Numbered from the stretch's first letter, positions 23,135 to 32,935 are shown. The stretch: 33,532 bases of DNA from Paenibacillus sp. Marseille-Q4541 (GCF_018310695.1 NZ_JAGXCY010000046.1:1-33532), one strand, 5' to 3'. Translations and numbers: made by a program. Notes: generated from the sequence alone by a model not told the origin.

Positions 23135-23605
23135 ATGGTGGAGATTGTGAGGGGTGATATTGCTCAAGCGAATGAGGATATCATTGGTCACCTAGTAAGT
23201 TGTAAGGGAGTTATGGGAGGCGGTATTGCAAAACAAATTAAAAAAGAGTACCCAGAAGCGTATTCTTCTTATATCACGCTAACAAATAGTGAAATTTCTT
23301 TATTAGGACAAGTTCAATTCGTACAGACAAACGGAAAGATCATAGCCAATCTGTTTGGACAGAAATATTATAAAAGGGGTATCTTACGTAAGAAGCAATC
23401 GACCAACATGAGAGCATTAGAAAAGGCTCTAATTGAACTTCGCAATTTTGCTGAAGATCATCGTTATTCTATCGCATTACCTTATCGAATTAGTTTTAAT
23501 CGCAGCGGTACGGAGTGGAAAGAAGTTCTGAAGATGATGGATAGAGTGTTCGATAACTATCCGGTAACCTTGTATTCGATTATTGAAATAGAGAATAGAA
23601 GTTAG
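23135..23605 (+). CDS. macro-domain protein (ADP-ribose binding)
   Basis: 156 residues from ATG 23135 with AGAGGGGGAA upstream; ATG 23131 is out of frame and stops within nine codons. GDIAQANEDIIGHLVSC and GVMGGGIAKQIKKEYP (residues 7-40) form the ADP-ribose binding loop 1 of Macro/Appr-1'-p proteins. The second diphosphate loop, usually PYGIGCGxxGG-W, here reads LPYRISFNRSGTEW, so binding may be changed or lost. It could remove or read ADP-ribose; there is no adjacent DarT-like toxin. Alone, flanked by terminators. Confidence 0.85.
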   Translation: MVEIVRGDIAQANEDIIGHLVSCKGVMGGGIAKQIKKEYPEAYSSYITLTNSEISLLGQVQFVQTNGKIIANLFGQKYYKRGILRKKQSTNMRALEKALIELRNFAEDHRYSIALPYRISFNRSGTEWKEVLKMMDRVFDNYPVTLYSIIEIENRS

Positions 23606-23705
23606 GTATTTACATAACTATGAACGTAACAATTAGTTAAACTGGCTACAGCATATCAATTTAGAAATCATGCTCAATAAATAATAAGCTTTTCAACTAC
23701 CAACT

Positions 23706-23730
23706 AGCCGTCATGATGACGGCTTTTTTG
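23706..23730 (+). terminator. terminator after the macro-domain gene
   Basis: AGCCGTCATGATGACGGCT, a 9-bp palindromic stem with almost no loop, then a T-run. Confidence 0.75.
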
Positions 23731-23871
23731 CTGTGGATTTTACAATTATAAGTGTTCTCTACACCTTCCTAACAAGGAATGAATGGTAGACTGAAGTCAT
23801 CATCAAGAATACATGTTTGATAAGGAGCCGAATGAACTGAAGCCCAGTTACATTTGAAGGAGGAATTTATG

Positions 23872-25005
23872 ATGTTAGACGTGTTTAACGTATCTGAAAC
23901 ATTATTGAATCATATAAAGATGAACTATCCTGACGATATTGCGATTGTAGCTTATTACGGTTCATATGCACAAGGAACGGCTAGCAAGCGTTCTGATTTG
24001 GATTTCTTTTTCATCCCAGCCACCTCCAAAGGTTATGATGCAAGCATTCAGTTTCTTATTCATGATATTAGTTTCGATTTTTGGCCAATAAGCTGGGAGC
24101 GCGCGGAAAGTATGGCTTCGTTTAACGATTCAAAAACAACGATTATTGCAGATTGCAAGCTGCTTTACGTTCGATCAAACGAAGATGGTGAACGATTCAT
24201 GAAATTACGTGATACGATTTCCTCTTTCCAGGAGCCACAACATAGGCTTACATTGCTGGAAAAATCAGAAACGGAACTAGGAAGTGTGTATATTCACTTA
24301 TATAAGCTAAATAAGGCGGATGACTCAGAAAATATTACTTTTTACCGAACGGAAGCTCACGCGGTATTAACGAAAGTGTTGCAAAGCCTTGCCCTCATAA
24401 ATCAAACGTATTTTACGAAAGGGTTTGGTAAAAACAAGCAGCAAATTTTAAAATTTCCTCTAAAACCTGCTCATTTAGAGTCGTATATGCACACGATCAT
24501 GCATAGCGAAGTGAAGAAAGATATTCTACAAGCTTGTGAGCAACTAACAGAGGATACTCTTGAACTCTTGATAGATCAAAAAGAGAAATATTCTCGCAAT
24601 CCTTCATATCCAGATCGATTGAAAGGTTTTTATGAAGAAGAAAAGGGGACGTTGGATAAAATCATTACAGCTTGTGAGCAACATGATTACGAGACCGCTT
24701 TCTTCTCTGCTATCCATGCGCAGGAGACAATCGCTAGTTTTCTTTATTTCGCTGAAACGGGACATTGGCCATGCAATTTAACCTTAAATGCAGATTATCA
24801 GGACATATATAAACGTGTGGGGCTCCCAGAGCTTGTCACTCATCTTACTGCTCACGATTTATCTTTATTACAAGCAGAGGTTCAAAGTTTGGTATCTCTA
24901 CTAGATAGCTATCTCCTTACGAAAGGTGTCGAGATCAATCAATTTCAAAATATCGAACAGTTTGAAGTCTTTCTAAAAGAGAAGGAAGGGATGTTTTTTA
25001 ACTAA
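23872..25005 (+). CDS. nucleotidyltransferase (aminoglycoside-type NTase fold)
   Basis: 377 residues. Start ATG 23872 has AAGGAGG 8 nt upstream; ATG 23869 directly before it is possible. The polymerase-beta NTase signature GSYAQGTASKRSDLDFFF sits at residues 30-47: G30-S31 and Asp42/Asp44 as metal ligands. A helical C-terminal half follows with many His, like kanamycin nucleotidyltransferases and AadK-type enzymes, but longer. It probably adds AMP to a hydroxyl of an aminoglycoside or another small molecule; actual resistance is not shown. Monocistronic. Confidence 0.8.
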   Translation: MLDVFNVSETLLNHIKMNYPDDIAIVAYYGSYAQGTASKRSDLDFFFIPATSKGYDASIQFLIHDISFDFWPISWERAESMASFNDSKTTIIADCKLLYVRSNEDGERFMKLRDTISSFQEPQHRLTLLEKSETELGSVYIHLYKLNKADDSENITFYRTEAHAVLTKVLQSLALINQTYFTKGFGKNKQQILKFPLKPAHLESYMHTIMHSEVKKDILQACEQLTEDTLELLIDQKEKYSRNPSYPDRLKGFYEEEKGTLDKIITACEQHDYETAFFSAIHAQETIASFLYFAETGHWPCNLTLNADYQDIYKRVGLPELVTHLTAHDLSLLQAEVQSLVSLLDSYLLTKGVEINQFQNIEQFEVFLKEKEGMFFN

Positions 25006-25142
25006 AGGTTAATTTTAACATTCTGTTGATCTTTCTCTGATCGTTAATTAACACTCCAGAGATACAATCATACATGTTGTCCTTTATTCATTAGAGAACA
25101 ACAAATGGTTAACACGCCAACACCCCTAGACAACAAGGGATT

Positions 25143-27371
25143 ATGCGCGAATATGATAAACGGTGGTGTTTATTAATGGTCTTATCAACAAAATGGTCAC
25201 GTCTACTTACAATGGTTCCTCTATCTATTGGTATTTTAGCTGCTGCAATTGCACCAGTTAAGGTCTATGCAGCTCCAAACGTCAACGTAGCAACTTCGCA
25301 ATCTGCTGAAGGCAGGTGGACGACTGGAGATTTACATGTACATACTTTTGAATCAAATGATGCACAAACGGGGCTTGAAACGGTTCTTGATCAAGCCTTT
25401 GACAAGTATAATCTGGATTGGGTGGCACTTACAGATCACCTACGTTTATCAGAGCGAGATGATGAAGGAGAAAAGATTGAGGGAGGCCCAATTCCTTTTT
25501 CCCAAGGGATGAATGAGTATCAGGTACCCAAAATTAAAGAACTTCAAGAACAAGGTAAATACGAAGGGAAGACGATCTTTTCTGGATTTGAATGGGATAT
25601 GCCTACGCATGAACATGTGGGAGTAGGAATCGTATCAGATGAAGCTCACTCAGAAGAGGCTCTTAAAGCAGCGAATCAGTTTGAATATCTATTTACAAAT
25701 AGAGATGCCTCTCTTTTTGATCCTTTAGATGTTGCGAAATGGGAGAAAGAAGACGACAGAGCTTATGAGACTCACGAAGATGCCCTTCAAGCGGTGGAAT
25801 GGCTCAAAACAAATTATCCAAACACCAGTTACGCTATCTTGAATCACCCTTCCCGAATTGTAGGGAAATACACGATTTCTGATATAAGAGAGTTTAATGA
25901 TTTGGCTCCAAATATTATGTTTGGTTTGGAAGGTATGATCGGTAATCAGATGGAACCGGATCGTGGCGGTTACAATACGGAATATGATAAAACGAACCCT
26001 TCGGCTGATTCGAAATCCCAAAATCGTTCCTATGGCGGTGTAGATGCTATGGTTGCCAAGTTAGGCGGCGAATGGGATGCTTTATTAGGAGAAGGACGGC
26101 ATATTTGGAACTACGCTAATTCCGATTATCATTTCAAAACAATCGGTACGAACTCTAGCGGATATTTACCTGGTGAATACGCGAAAAACTATGTGTTTGT
26201 AGAAGGGGAAGGAATGCAGGCGGTCCTCGATGGAATGCGTTCCGGGAAGTCTTTTGCAGTGAACGGAGACTTGATTGATGCGCTTGATTTCTCTGCCTCG
26301 GAAGGTTCTGAGAAGGAAGAAATGGGCGGAGAACTTGAAGTGTCCCAAGGTGATGACCTTACGCTCACGATTCGGTTCAAAAGTCCAGAAACAAACCACT
26401 ATGAAAATCCTGTGAATAGCGGCGTATCCGCAAATGTAGCGCCTAAAGTGGATCATATTGATCTGATTGCGGGCGATATTACAGAAAAGGCGAAGCCAGG
26501 AACAGATGCATATAACAAAGCTACCAATGATTCTACTAAGGTTATTGCTTCTTTTACTGAGAAAGATTGGACGACTGATGCAGAAGGATATCATGTTATT
26601 AAGTACGATATGAAAGATATGAATAAAGATCAGTATTTCCGTCTTCGTGGTACGAATTTAGGGATGAATGTTCCTGGTGAAACAGTGAACGGGGAGCCAC
26701 AACTGGATCCTAAGATAGAGATTGAAGATGCGGAAGAGCGTTTCAACGCGATTAATGATCGTAACTACGAAGATCTATGGTTCTATTCGAACCCAATCTT
26801 TGTCGATGTACAAGAAGAGTCCAAATTTACAGATATCGACACGCATTGGGCGAAGGAATACATTAATAATTTAGCTGCAAAAAACGTAATTCAAGGCTTT
26901 CCTGATCAGTCCTTCCGTCCTGAGCAGACAGTAACACGTGCGGAGTTTGCAAGCATGCTTGTAAAAACGATGGATGTAAAGACAACATCAAAATCCATTA
27001 CGTTTGCAGACGAGAGTGATATTCCAGCTTGGGCGAAGTCCGATATTACTGCAGCTGTTAATGCGGGATTGATTCAAGGATACGAAGAACATGGGAAAAC
27101 GTATTTTAAACCGAATCAAAAGATTACACGTGCGGAAATGTCAGTGATGATCTTCAATGCACTGAAGGATACAAATCTTCCATCAGATGGTGAACTCGAG
27201 CGTTTTAAAGATGCGGATAAAATTCCAAATTATGCGAAATCTCCTATGGAAAGCATCGTATCTGCTGGTATTATGAATGGATACAGTGATGAAACGATTC
27301 GCCCAGCACGTACAGCAACTAGAGCTGAAGCGGCGAAGATGTTAATTCAATATTTAGAAATATCCGGGTAA
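25143..27371 (+). CDS. exported PHP-domain phosphoesterase with SLH anchor
   Basis: 742 residues. The signal peptide runs from an internal Met12 or Met1 to VYA-AP at about residue 43; ATG 25143 has AAGGGA only 3 nt upstream and 25176 has a weak GGTGGTG, so the start is uncertain. The PHP domain (about 60-390) keeps the metal ligands DLHVHT (D63, H65, H67), LTDH (D98, H99), FEWDM (E150), NHPSR (H235) and NSDYH (D328, H330). Three SLH domains, about 562-620, 621-687 and 688-742, each with a TRAE motif, bind secondary wall polymer. PHP enzymes hydrolyse phosphoesters; here outside the cell. Substrate unknown. Confidence 0.9.
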   Translation: MREYDKRWCLLMVLSTKWSRLLTMVPLSIGILAAAIAPVKVYAAPNVNVATSQSAEGRWTTGDLHVHTFESNDAQTGLETVLDQAFDKYNLDWVALTDHLRLSERDDEGEKIEGGPIPFSQGMNEYQVPKIKELQEQGKYEGKTIFSGFEWDMPTHEHVGVGIVSDEAHSEEALKAANQFEYLFTNRDASLFDPLDVAKWEKEDDRAYETHEDALQAVEWLKTNYPNTSYAILNHPSRIVGKYTISDIREFNDLAPNIMFGLEGMIGNQMEPDRGGYNTEYDKTNPSADSKSQNRSYGGVDAMVAKLGGEWDALLGEGRHIWNYANSDYHFKTIGTNSSGYLPGEYAKNYVFVEGEGMQAVLDGMRSGKSFAVNGDLIDALDFSASEGSEKEEMGGELEVSQGDDLTLTIRFKSPETNHYENPVNSGVSANVAPKVDHIDLIAGDITEKAKPGTDAYNKATNDSTKVIASFTEKDWTTDAEGYHVIKYDMKDMNKDQYFRLRGTNLGMNVPGETVNGEPQLDPKIEIEDAEERFNAINDRNYEDLWFYSNPIFVDVQEESKFTDIDTHWAKEYINNLAAKNVIQGFPDQSFRPEQTVTRAEFASMLVKTMDVKTTSKSITFADESDIPAWAKSDITAAVNAGLIQGYEEHGKTYFKPNQKITRAEMSVMIFNALKDTNLPSDGELERFKDADKIPNYAKSPMESIVSAGIMNGYSDETIRPARTATRAEAAKMLIQYLEISG

Positions 27372-27387
27372 TTGAATACGTAGTAAG

Positions 27388-27430
27388 GGGATGTCCTGTC
27401 AGCCGAATGGCTATAGGGCATCCTTTTTTT
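27388..27430 (+). terminator. terminator after the PHP-SLH gene
   Basis: GGATGTCC and GGGCATCC arms with an inner AGCC/GGCT pairing, followed by seven T. Confidence 0.85.
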
Positions 27431-27550
27431 CAGTGAAATAAGTAAGTCATATAATAAGTAAAATAATCTACGAATAGGTGATATCTGGTAGAAAGAGAGT
27501 TATACTTTACAAGAGCGCTACTAAACTATAACCCTAAAAGAGGTGCTAGC

Positions 27551-30500
27551 ATGTCGCAAAAATACCAATACGTACCCCCAGCAAATGGATACCCAGAGTG
27601 GAATAATAATCCTGAAATTTATCAGTTAAATCGATTGAAAGCGCATACTGCATTCACACCATTTCATTCCTTAGAAGATGCACTCAGCGGTGATCCAGTT
27701 CTATCTACAGCTAGGCTTTCGTTAAATGGGCAATGGAAATTTAGTTTTGCTGAGAATCCTGAGAAACGCATCTCCCATTTTTATGAACTGGATTACGACG
27801 ATAGCGAATGGCAAGAGATTACCGTTCCTGCACATTGGCAGTTACAGGGTTATGATTACCCGCAATATACGAATGTCAGATATCCATGGGAAGGAAAAGA
27901 AGAGATTTCCCCCCCTTTTGCTCCTACTGAATATAATCCTGTTGGTTCATACATACAGAAGTTTACTGTCCCTGATGCATGGAATGGGCAGCCAATTTAT
28001 ATTAGTTTTCAAGGGGTAGAGTCTGCATTTTATGTCTGGGTGAATGGAGATTTAGTTGGTTATAGTGAGGACACGTTTACTCCTGCTGAATTCGATTTGA
28101 CACCTTATCTCAAGCCGGGAGAGAACAAACTTGCTGTTGAAGTTTATCGCTGGTGCGATGCGAGTTGGCTCGAAGATCAGGATTTTTGGCGAATGAGCGG
28201 AATTTTTCGGGACGTGTATCTTTATAGCAGGCCAATAGCACATGTTTATGATTTTAGGGCAGTCGCTGACCTTGATGATCAATATGAGCATGGACGATTA
28301 GAGATTGAAGCAGAGATAGTTCATACAATGGGTGGATCTCTTAATAAGTACCGATTAGAAGCGCAAGTTTATGATGCAAACGGTGAACAGCAACTAGAAA
28401 CGCTAACAGCTTCACTAAACTCTGATCAAGAAGCTCCGCAGAAGCTAAGCCTAACAGCTCACGTACAGAATCCAATGAAGTGGAGTGCAGAAACACCCCA
28501 TTTATATAAGCTTATTTTAAGTTTGTATGATGAATTCGGTACATTAGTTGAAGTTGTTGGTTGCAGGATTGGCTTCCGCCGGTTTGAGCTTAAGGATGGT
28601 TTAATGAAGATTAATGGTAAACGTATCTTGTTAAAAGGGGTAAATCGCCACGAATTCAATTGCGACACGGGACGTGTATTGAATGCTGAAGATATGATAC
28701 GCGATATCCAGCTGATGAAGGCACATAATATTAATGCAGTACGAACTTCTCATTATCCAAATCAGACTTTGTGGTACGAGCTTTGTGATCAGTACGGACT
28801 CTATGTTATGGACGAGGTCAATCTGGAAACACACGGAAGCTGGTCTTATGGACAAAAAGAGGAAGGCGGTGCCCTTCCTGGAAGTAAGGCGAAATGGACA
28901 GAGAATGTGTTAGACCGTGCGAACTCCATGCTGCAAAGAGACAAAAATCATCCAAGCATCATCATCTGGTCTTTAGGAAATGAGTCGTTTGGTGGAGATA
29001 ATTTTATTAAAATGGCTGATTTCATTCGTGCGCAGGATAGCACTCGACTAATTCATTATGAAGGTGTATTCCATTATCGTGCTTCTGAAGCCGCTTCTGA
29101 TATTGAGAGCCAAATGTATACACCTCCGGCCAAAGTCGAGGAATACGCGCGAAATAACCCAAAGAAACCTATCATCCTATGCGAGTATAGCCATGCTATG
29201 GGTAATTCCAATGGGAATCTGATGAAGTACTGGGAATTATTTGAGAAATACCCCATTTTGCAAGGAGGCTTCATTTGGGACTGGATTGATCAATCGATAC
29301 GCACAAAAACACCGGAAGGTGTAACTTATTTGGCATACGGAGGAGACTTTGGAGACACGCCAAATGACGGGACATTTTGTGGGGATGGTCTGATCTTTGC
29401 CGATAGGACAGTAACTCCAAAGCTGTATGAAGTGAAAAAATGTTATCAATACGCGAAGTTTGAATCAGTGGATGTGCTTGAAGGGCGCTACCGAATTCGT
29501 AATGGATATCTCTTCACAAATCTCAGTAATTATGATCTCGTATGGCAAATTTCTGAATCGGGTGTCGTGATAGAAGAAGGTGTATATGCCTTGGATGTAC
29601 ATCCCGGAGAAACAGTTGAAGTAACGTTGCCTTGTAGCTATACATCGCGTTTCATCCCAGGTGAAGAATATATAGTGACCTTATCGCTAAGAGAAAAAAT
29701 GGAGACACTTTGGGCAACAAAAGGTCATGAAGTGGCCTTCAGTCAATTTTTACTGCAAGCTAGGACAGGATCTGCTGTTTCACTGGATAAGAATCTGAAT
29801 TCTGACGAGACGAAAGAAACGATTACGCTCACGGGATTAGATTTTAAAGCTGTTTTTAATAAAGGGACGGGAGATTTGACGTCATATTCATATAATGGAG
29901 TAGAGTTAATCGGAGAGGTGCCAAAGCCAAACTTCTGGCGAGCAGTTACAGACAATGACAGAGGGAATAGACTTCCTGAACGAGCATCCACATGGCGTAG
30001 TGCAGGAGCGGGGCGCAGACTAGAAAATTTCACTTATCGAATACATGCTAATCAGGCCGAGATTGAAGTCACTTATGCACTGCCGACCACTACGATTTCA
30101 TACAGTAAGCTGTTGTATCAGGTGAATGGAGATGGGGAAATCAGAGTTACGATGGAACTTATGCCAGGTCCAAATCTTCCTGAAATTCCGGAGGTAGGCC
30201 TTATGCTGAGGCTTCCCAATGGTTTTGAAAATCTGCGTTGGTATGGCAAAGGTCCACATGAGAATTATTGGGATCGTGCGGAAGGTGCGAAGATTGGCAT
30301 CTATGAAGGGGATGTAAAAGAACAGCTAACTCCTTACCTGCGTCCACAAGAAAGCGGTAATAAGACAGAAGTTCGATGGGCCGAAGTCACTCGTCGAGAC
30401 GGCATCGGTTTGCGATTTGAAGGGAATTCTTTGATCGAATTTTGTGCACTTCCGTATTCACCCGAAGAATTGGAGGCACATGATCATCATTATAAATTAC

Positions 30501-30673
30501 CGAAAAGCAGCGGAGCGGTGATTCGAGTGAATTATCGACAAATGGGGGTTGGCGGAGACGATAGTTGGAATGCAAGAACGCATCCGGAGTTCACTCTATT
30601 TGCGAACCGAAGTTACATCTATCGTTTTTCTATCCAAGGGATACAAGAGAAATGTGAAAATGTAGTGGAATAA
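27551..30673 (+). CDS. lacZ: beta-galactosidase, GH2
   Basis: 1040 residues, the size of E. coli LacZ. Order: sugar-binding jelly roll, immunoglobulin-like domain, TIM barrel, beta-sandwiches and the Bgal_small_N domain (FRAVTDNDRG about 795, ending near HPEFTLFAN). LKGVNRHEF opens the barrel; acid/base Glu478 is in SLGNESFGG and nucleophile Glu545 is in LCEYSHAMGNS. It cleaves terminal beta-galactosides in the cytoplasm; no signal peptide. AGAGGTG precedes the ATG. Terminators on both sides make it monocistronic. It could process oligosaccharides from the GH53 enzyme. No cre site could be found in the 120 bp upstream. Confidence 0.95.
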   Translation: MSQKYQYVPPANGYPEWNNNPEIYQLNRLKAHTAFTPFHSLEDALSGDPVLSTARLSLNGQWKFSFAENPEKRISHFYELDYDDSEWQEITVPAHWQLQGYDYPQYTNVRYPWEGKEEISPPFAPTEYNPVGSYIQKFTVPDAWNGQPIYISFQGVESAFYVWVNGDLVGYSEDTFTPAEFDLTPYLKPGENKLAVEVYRWCDASWLEDQDFWRMSGIFRDVYLYSRPIAHVYDFRAVADLDDQYEHGRLEIEAEIVHTMGGSLNKYRLEAQVYDANGEQQLETLTASLNSDQEAPQKLSLTAHVQNPMKWSAETPHLYKLILSLYDEFGTLVEVVGCRIGFRRFELKDGLMKINGKRILLKGVNRHEFNCDTGRVLNAEDMIRDIQLMKAHNINAVRTSHYPNQTLWYELCDQYGLYVMDEVNLETHGSWSYGQKEEGGALPGSKAKWTENVLDRANSMLQRDKNHPSIIIWSLGNESFGGDNFIKMADFIRAQDSTRLIHYEGVFHYRASEAASDIESQMYTPPAKVEEYARNNPKKPIILCEYSHAMGNSNGNLMKYWELFEKYPILQGGFIWDWIDQSIRTKTPEGVTYLAYGGDFGDTPNDGTFCGDGLIFADRTVTPKLYEVKKCYQYAKFESVDVLEGRYRIRNGYLFTNLSNYDLVWQISESGVVIEEGVYALDVHPGETVEVTLPCSYTSRFIPGEEYIVTLSLREKMETLWATKGHEVAFSQFLLQARTGSAVSLDKNLNSDETKETITLTGLDFKAVFNKGTGDLTSYSYNGVELIGEVPKPNFWRAVTDNDRGNRLPERASTWRSAGAGRRLENFTYRIHANQAEIEVTYALPTTTISYSKLLYQVNGDGEIRVTMELMPGPNLPEIPEVGLMLRLPNGFENLRWYGKGPHENYWDRAEGAKIGIYEGDVKEQLTPYLRPQESGNKTEVRWAEVTRRDGIGLRFEGNSLIEFCALPYSPEELEAHDHHYKLPKSSGAVIRVNYRQMGVGGDDSWNARTHPEFTLFANRSYIYRFSIQGIQEKCENVVE

Positions 30674-30680
30674 AATAAAG

Positions 30681-30712
30681 AGGAGCAGGCAAAGGTGCCT
30701 GCTCTTTTTTTC
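30681..30712 (+). terminator. lacZ terminator
   Basis: AGGAGCAGGC, short loop, GCCTGCTCT, then a T-run. The following 240 bp hold a possible weak promoter (TTGGCA, 19-nt spacer, TATAAT at 30821-30826) but no ORF. Confidence 0.9.
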
Positions 30713-30954
30713 TTCCATGGTTCGATAACATGAATCTGCTCATCATTATAAATTTTACCATTCACTCGGTAACCGACCACCCAATAACGTTATAATTGGC
30801 AAGTTCGTACAAGATCCATGTATAATAATCGATACATAACCTAGATTTTATAATTAACGGATAGTAGTATGAATAAAGTTTGCAGATTACCTTTGTTTTG
30901 AATATGTATTCGAACAACGACATTCACATTCATGCACTACATTAAGAGAGGGAA

Positions 30955-32133
30955 ATGATGATGACGAAAAAGATGTATTACGATTCTGCTTATTTGAGTC
31001 AGTGGGAGACAAATATTGTAGAAACGCTGGAGAAAGAAGATGGCTATTATGTTATTTTGGAAGAGACGGCTTTCTATCCGCATGGGGGAGGTCAGCCTTG
31101 TGATGTAGGATTCATTCAGGGCATACCGGTTCTTGATGTCGTAAGTGAGGCGGATGTAGTATTACATAAGCTTGAGCGTATGCCTGATGATAGTAAAGTT
31201 TCATGTGAAATCGATTGGAATCGAAGATTTGATCACATGCAGCAGCATAGTGGACAGCATTTACTCTCGGCGGTTTGCGTTGATTTATATGGGATGAATA
31301 CCTTGAGTTTTCATTTAGGAACGGATTATTGCACGATTGATGTGGAAGCATCTGAGCTAAGTACAAGTCAGCTTGAATCCATTGAGCGTGAGGTTAATCG
31401 TCAAATCTATCAGAACCGTGAAATTCTAAGCTACTGGGTTACCGAAACAGAAGTAAAATCACTGAACCTTGTTAAGCAGCCAAAAGTGACAGAAAATATT
31501 CGGATTGTAGAAATCAAAGGGATTGAATACAACGCATGCGGAGGGACACATGTCTCTTCTACCGGCGAAATCGGGATGATCAAGTTACTCAAAATGGAGA
31601 AGCAAAAGGGAAATATCCGAATCTATTTTAAATCAGGTTATAGAGCCCTTGAGGAATTTAATGATTCCCAGCGAATATTAGGCACCTTGTCTGCAAAATT
31701 CAAAACCGGTAAGGATGAAATTATTCAACGGATCGAGAAATGGGAGCAAGAGCAAAAACAACTGCAAGCCGAGCTAGCCATCCTTAAAGAACAAAATAAC
31801 GAATATGTAGCAGAGCAATTGTTAAATAATCAAGAAGGCTCTCTTATCGCATACAGATTTGAAGATAAGACGCTTAAAGATCTGCAGAGCTTGGCAACTA
31901 AAATCACTGCACATCGAGATGATGTCATGGTGTTGCTAGCGACTACTGCTGAGAATAAGGTTGTTTTAGCGCGGAGTAACCATTCTGGACACTCCTGTGG
32001 TGCATTTTTTAAAGAGCATCTAGGGAAATTTAATGGAAAAGGTGGAGGCAGCGAAGTTCTAGCACAAGCTGGATTCCCTACTTGGGAGGATGCTTTCGCT
32101 TTTTATGAATTCTCATCTCAGAATCTTAAATAA
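30955..32133 (+). CDS. alanyl-tRNA editing protein (AlaX-like) with DHHA1 domain
   Basis: 392 residues, tandem ATGs at 30955, 30958 and 30961 after GAGAGGG; any could serve. The editing domain resembles that of AlaRS and ThrRS: zinc ligands H98 and H102 in DHMQQHSGQHLL, plus C195 and H199 in ACGGTH. A coiled-coil segment at about 250-280 joins a C-terminal DHHA1 domain ending GKGGGSEVLAQAG, as in AlaRS. There is no catalytic aminoacylation domain, so this is a free-standing editor (long AlaX type) that hydrolyses misacylated tRNA-Ala. Confidence 0.92.
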   Translation: MMMTKKMYYDSAYLSQWETNIVETLEKEDGYYVILEETAFYPHGGGQPCDVGFIQGIPVLDVVSEADVVLHKLERMPDDSKVSCEIDWNRRFDHMQQHSGQHLLSAVCVDLYGMNTLSFHLGTDYCTIDVEASELSTSQLESIEREVNRQIYQNREILSYWVTETEVKSLNLVKQPKVTENIRIVEIKGIEYNACGGTHVSSTGEIGMIKLLKMEKQKGNIRIYFKSGYRALEEFNDSQRILGTLSAKFKTGKDEIIQRIEKWEQEQKQLQAELAILKEQNNEYVAEQLLNNQEGSLIAYRFEDKTLKDLQSLATKITAHRDDVMVLLATTAENKVVLARSNHSGHSCGAFFKEHLGKFNGKGGGSEVLAQAGFPTWEDAFAFYEFSSQNLK

Positions 32134-32174
32134 CAAGGTAAGTACCCATCTAAATAAAATAAGGAAATACGGCG

Positions 32175-32210
32175 CAAAAAAGGACGAGCTGAAAATGCTC
32201 ATCCTTTTTT
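32175..32210. terminator. terminator after the AlaX-like gene
   Basis: AAAAAAGGA-C-GAGC pairs with GCTC-A-TCCTTTTTT over a TGAAAAT loop. Usable both ways. Confidence 0.85.
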
Positions 32211-32232
32211 ATTTAGGCTGTTTTCGTATAGA

Positions 32233-32261
32233 TTGTTGCTCTATTGAAAATACAATATAAT
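32233..32261 (+). promoter_or_regulatory. promoter leading into the decayed transposase region
   Basis: TTGTTG at 32233-32238, 17-nt spacer, consensus TATAAT at 32256-32261. Confidence 0.6.
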
Positions 32262-32284
32262 GCTTTTTCAGGAGGCGTTCAATA

Positions 32285-32383
32285 ATGTGGAGATATGTGT
32301 ATGAAGCAGTCGGGGAAGTCACGGCTTTAATCAATTATCTGGCATCATTGAAAGTGATGAGACTTTCTTTCGTGAATCTTTAA
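32285..32383 (+). pseudogene. truncated 32-codon gene start
   Basis: ATG 32285 has AGGAGG at 32270-32275 and the promoter above. It gives MWRYVYEAVGEVTALINYLA and stops at TAA 32381-32383, running out of frame into the transposase remnant. The good promoter and ribosome binding site suggest the 5' end of a host gene cut by the insertion or a later deletion; chance is possible. Confidence 0.4.
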
Positions 32384-32935
32384 AAGGCCGTAAATTTACA
32401 CATCGCAAACCCAAAAAACGGGGAGAAAAGGATGAAAAACGAGGAATTTCAAATCAGAAAATTTCTGTAGTTGTAGCACAAGATCGAAATAACAATATTA
32501 TTACAAGGTACGGCGGGGAGAGGTCGTGTAAAAGCAGAAGAAATTGATGTGGTTATTGGGGATTATATAGCCCATTTTTCTTTGTTATGCACAGATACAG
32601 CTACCAATTATAAAATGTTAGCAGCAGCAAAAAATCTTCAACACGAAACAATTAATCTTAATCAAAATCAACGAGTAAAAAAAGGGATATTCCACATATA
32701 ACACGTTAATAACTTCCATCGCCGCTTGAAAGGATGGATGGAACGATTTCAAGGTGTTGGTACGTATTATTTGGATAGTTACCTCTACTGGTATCGTTGG
32801 CTTGAGTTACATAAAAACTTGGCATTTGAAAATCGGTTAGAGCAAATGTTTATTTCAGCTTGTCAAAAATCTAACTATTTCACAGTTGAAGCATTAAGAA
32901 AAGACCAAAAGCGCCTTTTATCAGATGCTTTTTAA
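32335..32935 (+). pseudogene. IS1595-family (ISXO2-like) transposase remnant
   Basis: The frame from 32335 reads LSGIIESDETFFRESLKGRK, the DDE start of IS1595 transposases, and continues to about 32515. A +1 shift at 32510-32520 then joins RVKAEEIDVVIGDY and CTDTATNYK. An in-frame TAA is at 32699-32701, followed by HVNNFHRRLKGWMERF and YLDSYLYWYRW, the conserved end, to 32935. The N-terminal zinc-ribbon half is missing and I see no terminal inverted repeats, so the element is dead and partial. Confidence 0.85.

Noticed and set aside
23135..25005. Macro domain plus nucleotidyltransferase as a DarTG- or MNT/HEPN-like toxin-antitoxin system
   Set aside because: No DarT fold or HEPN protein; the two genes are about 270 bp apart with a strong terminator between, and the nucleotidyltransferase is the long resistance-enzyme type.
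25006..25142. Palindrome GTTAATTAAC at 25043-25052 upstream of the PHP-SLH gene
   Set aside because: Ten AT-rich bases are expected by chance and no promoter is placed sensibly around it.
27480..27540. cre-like sequence upstream of lacZ (around AAGAGCGCTACT)
   Set aside because: Three or more mismatches to the cre consensus on either strand.
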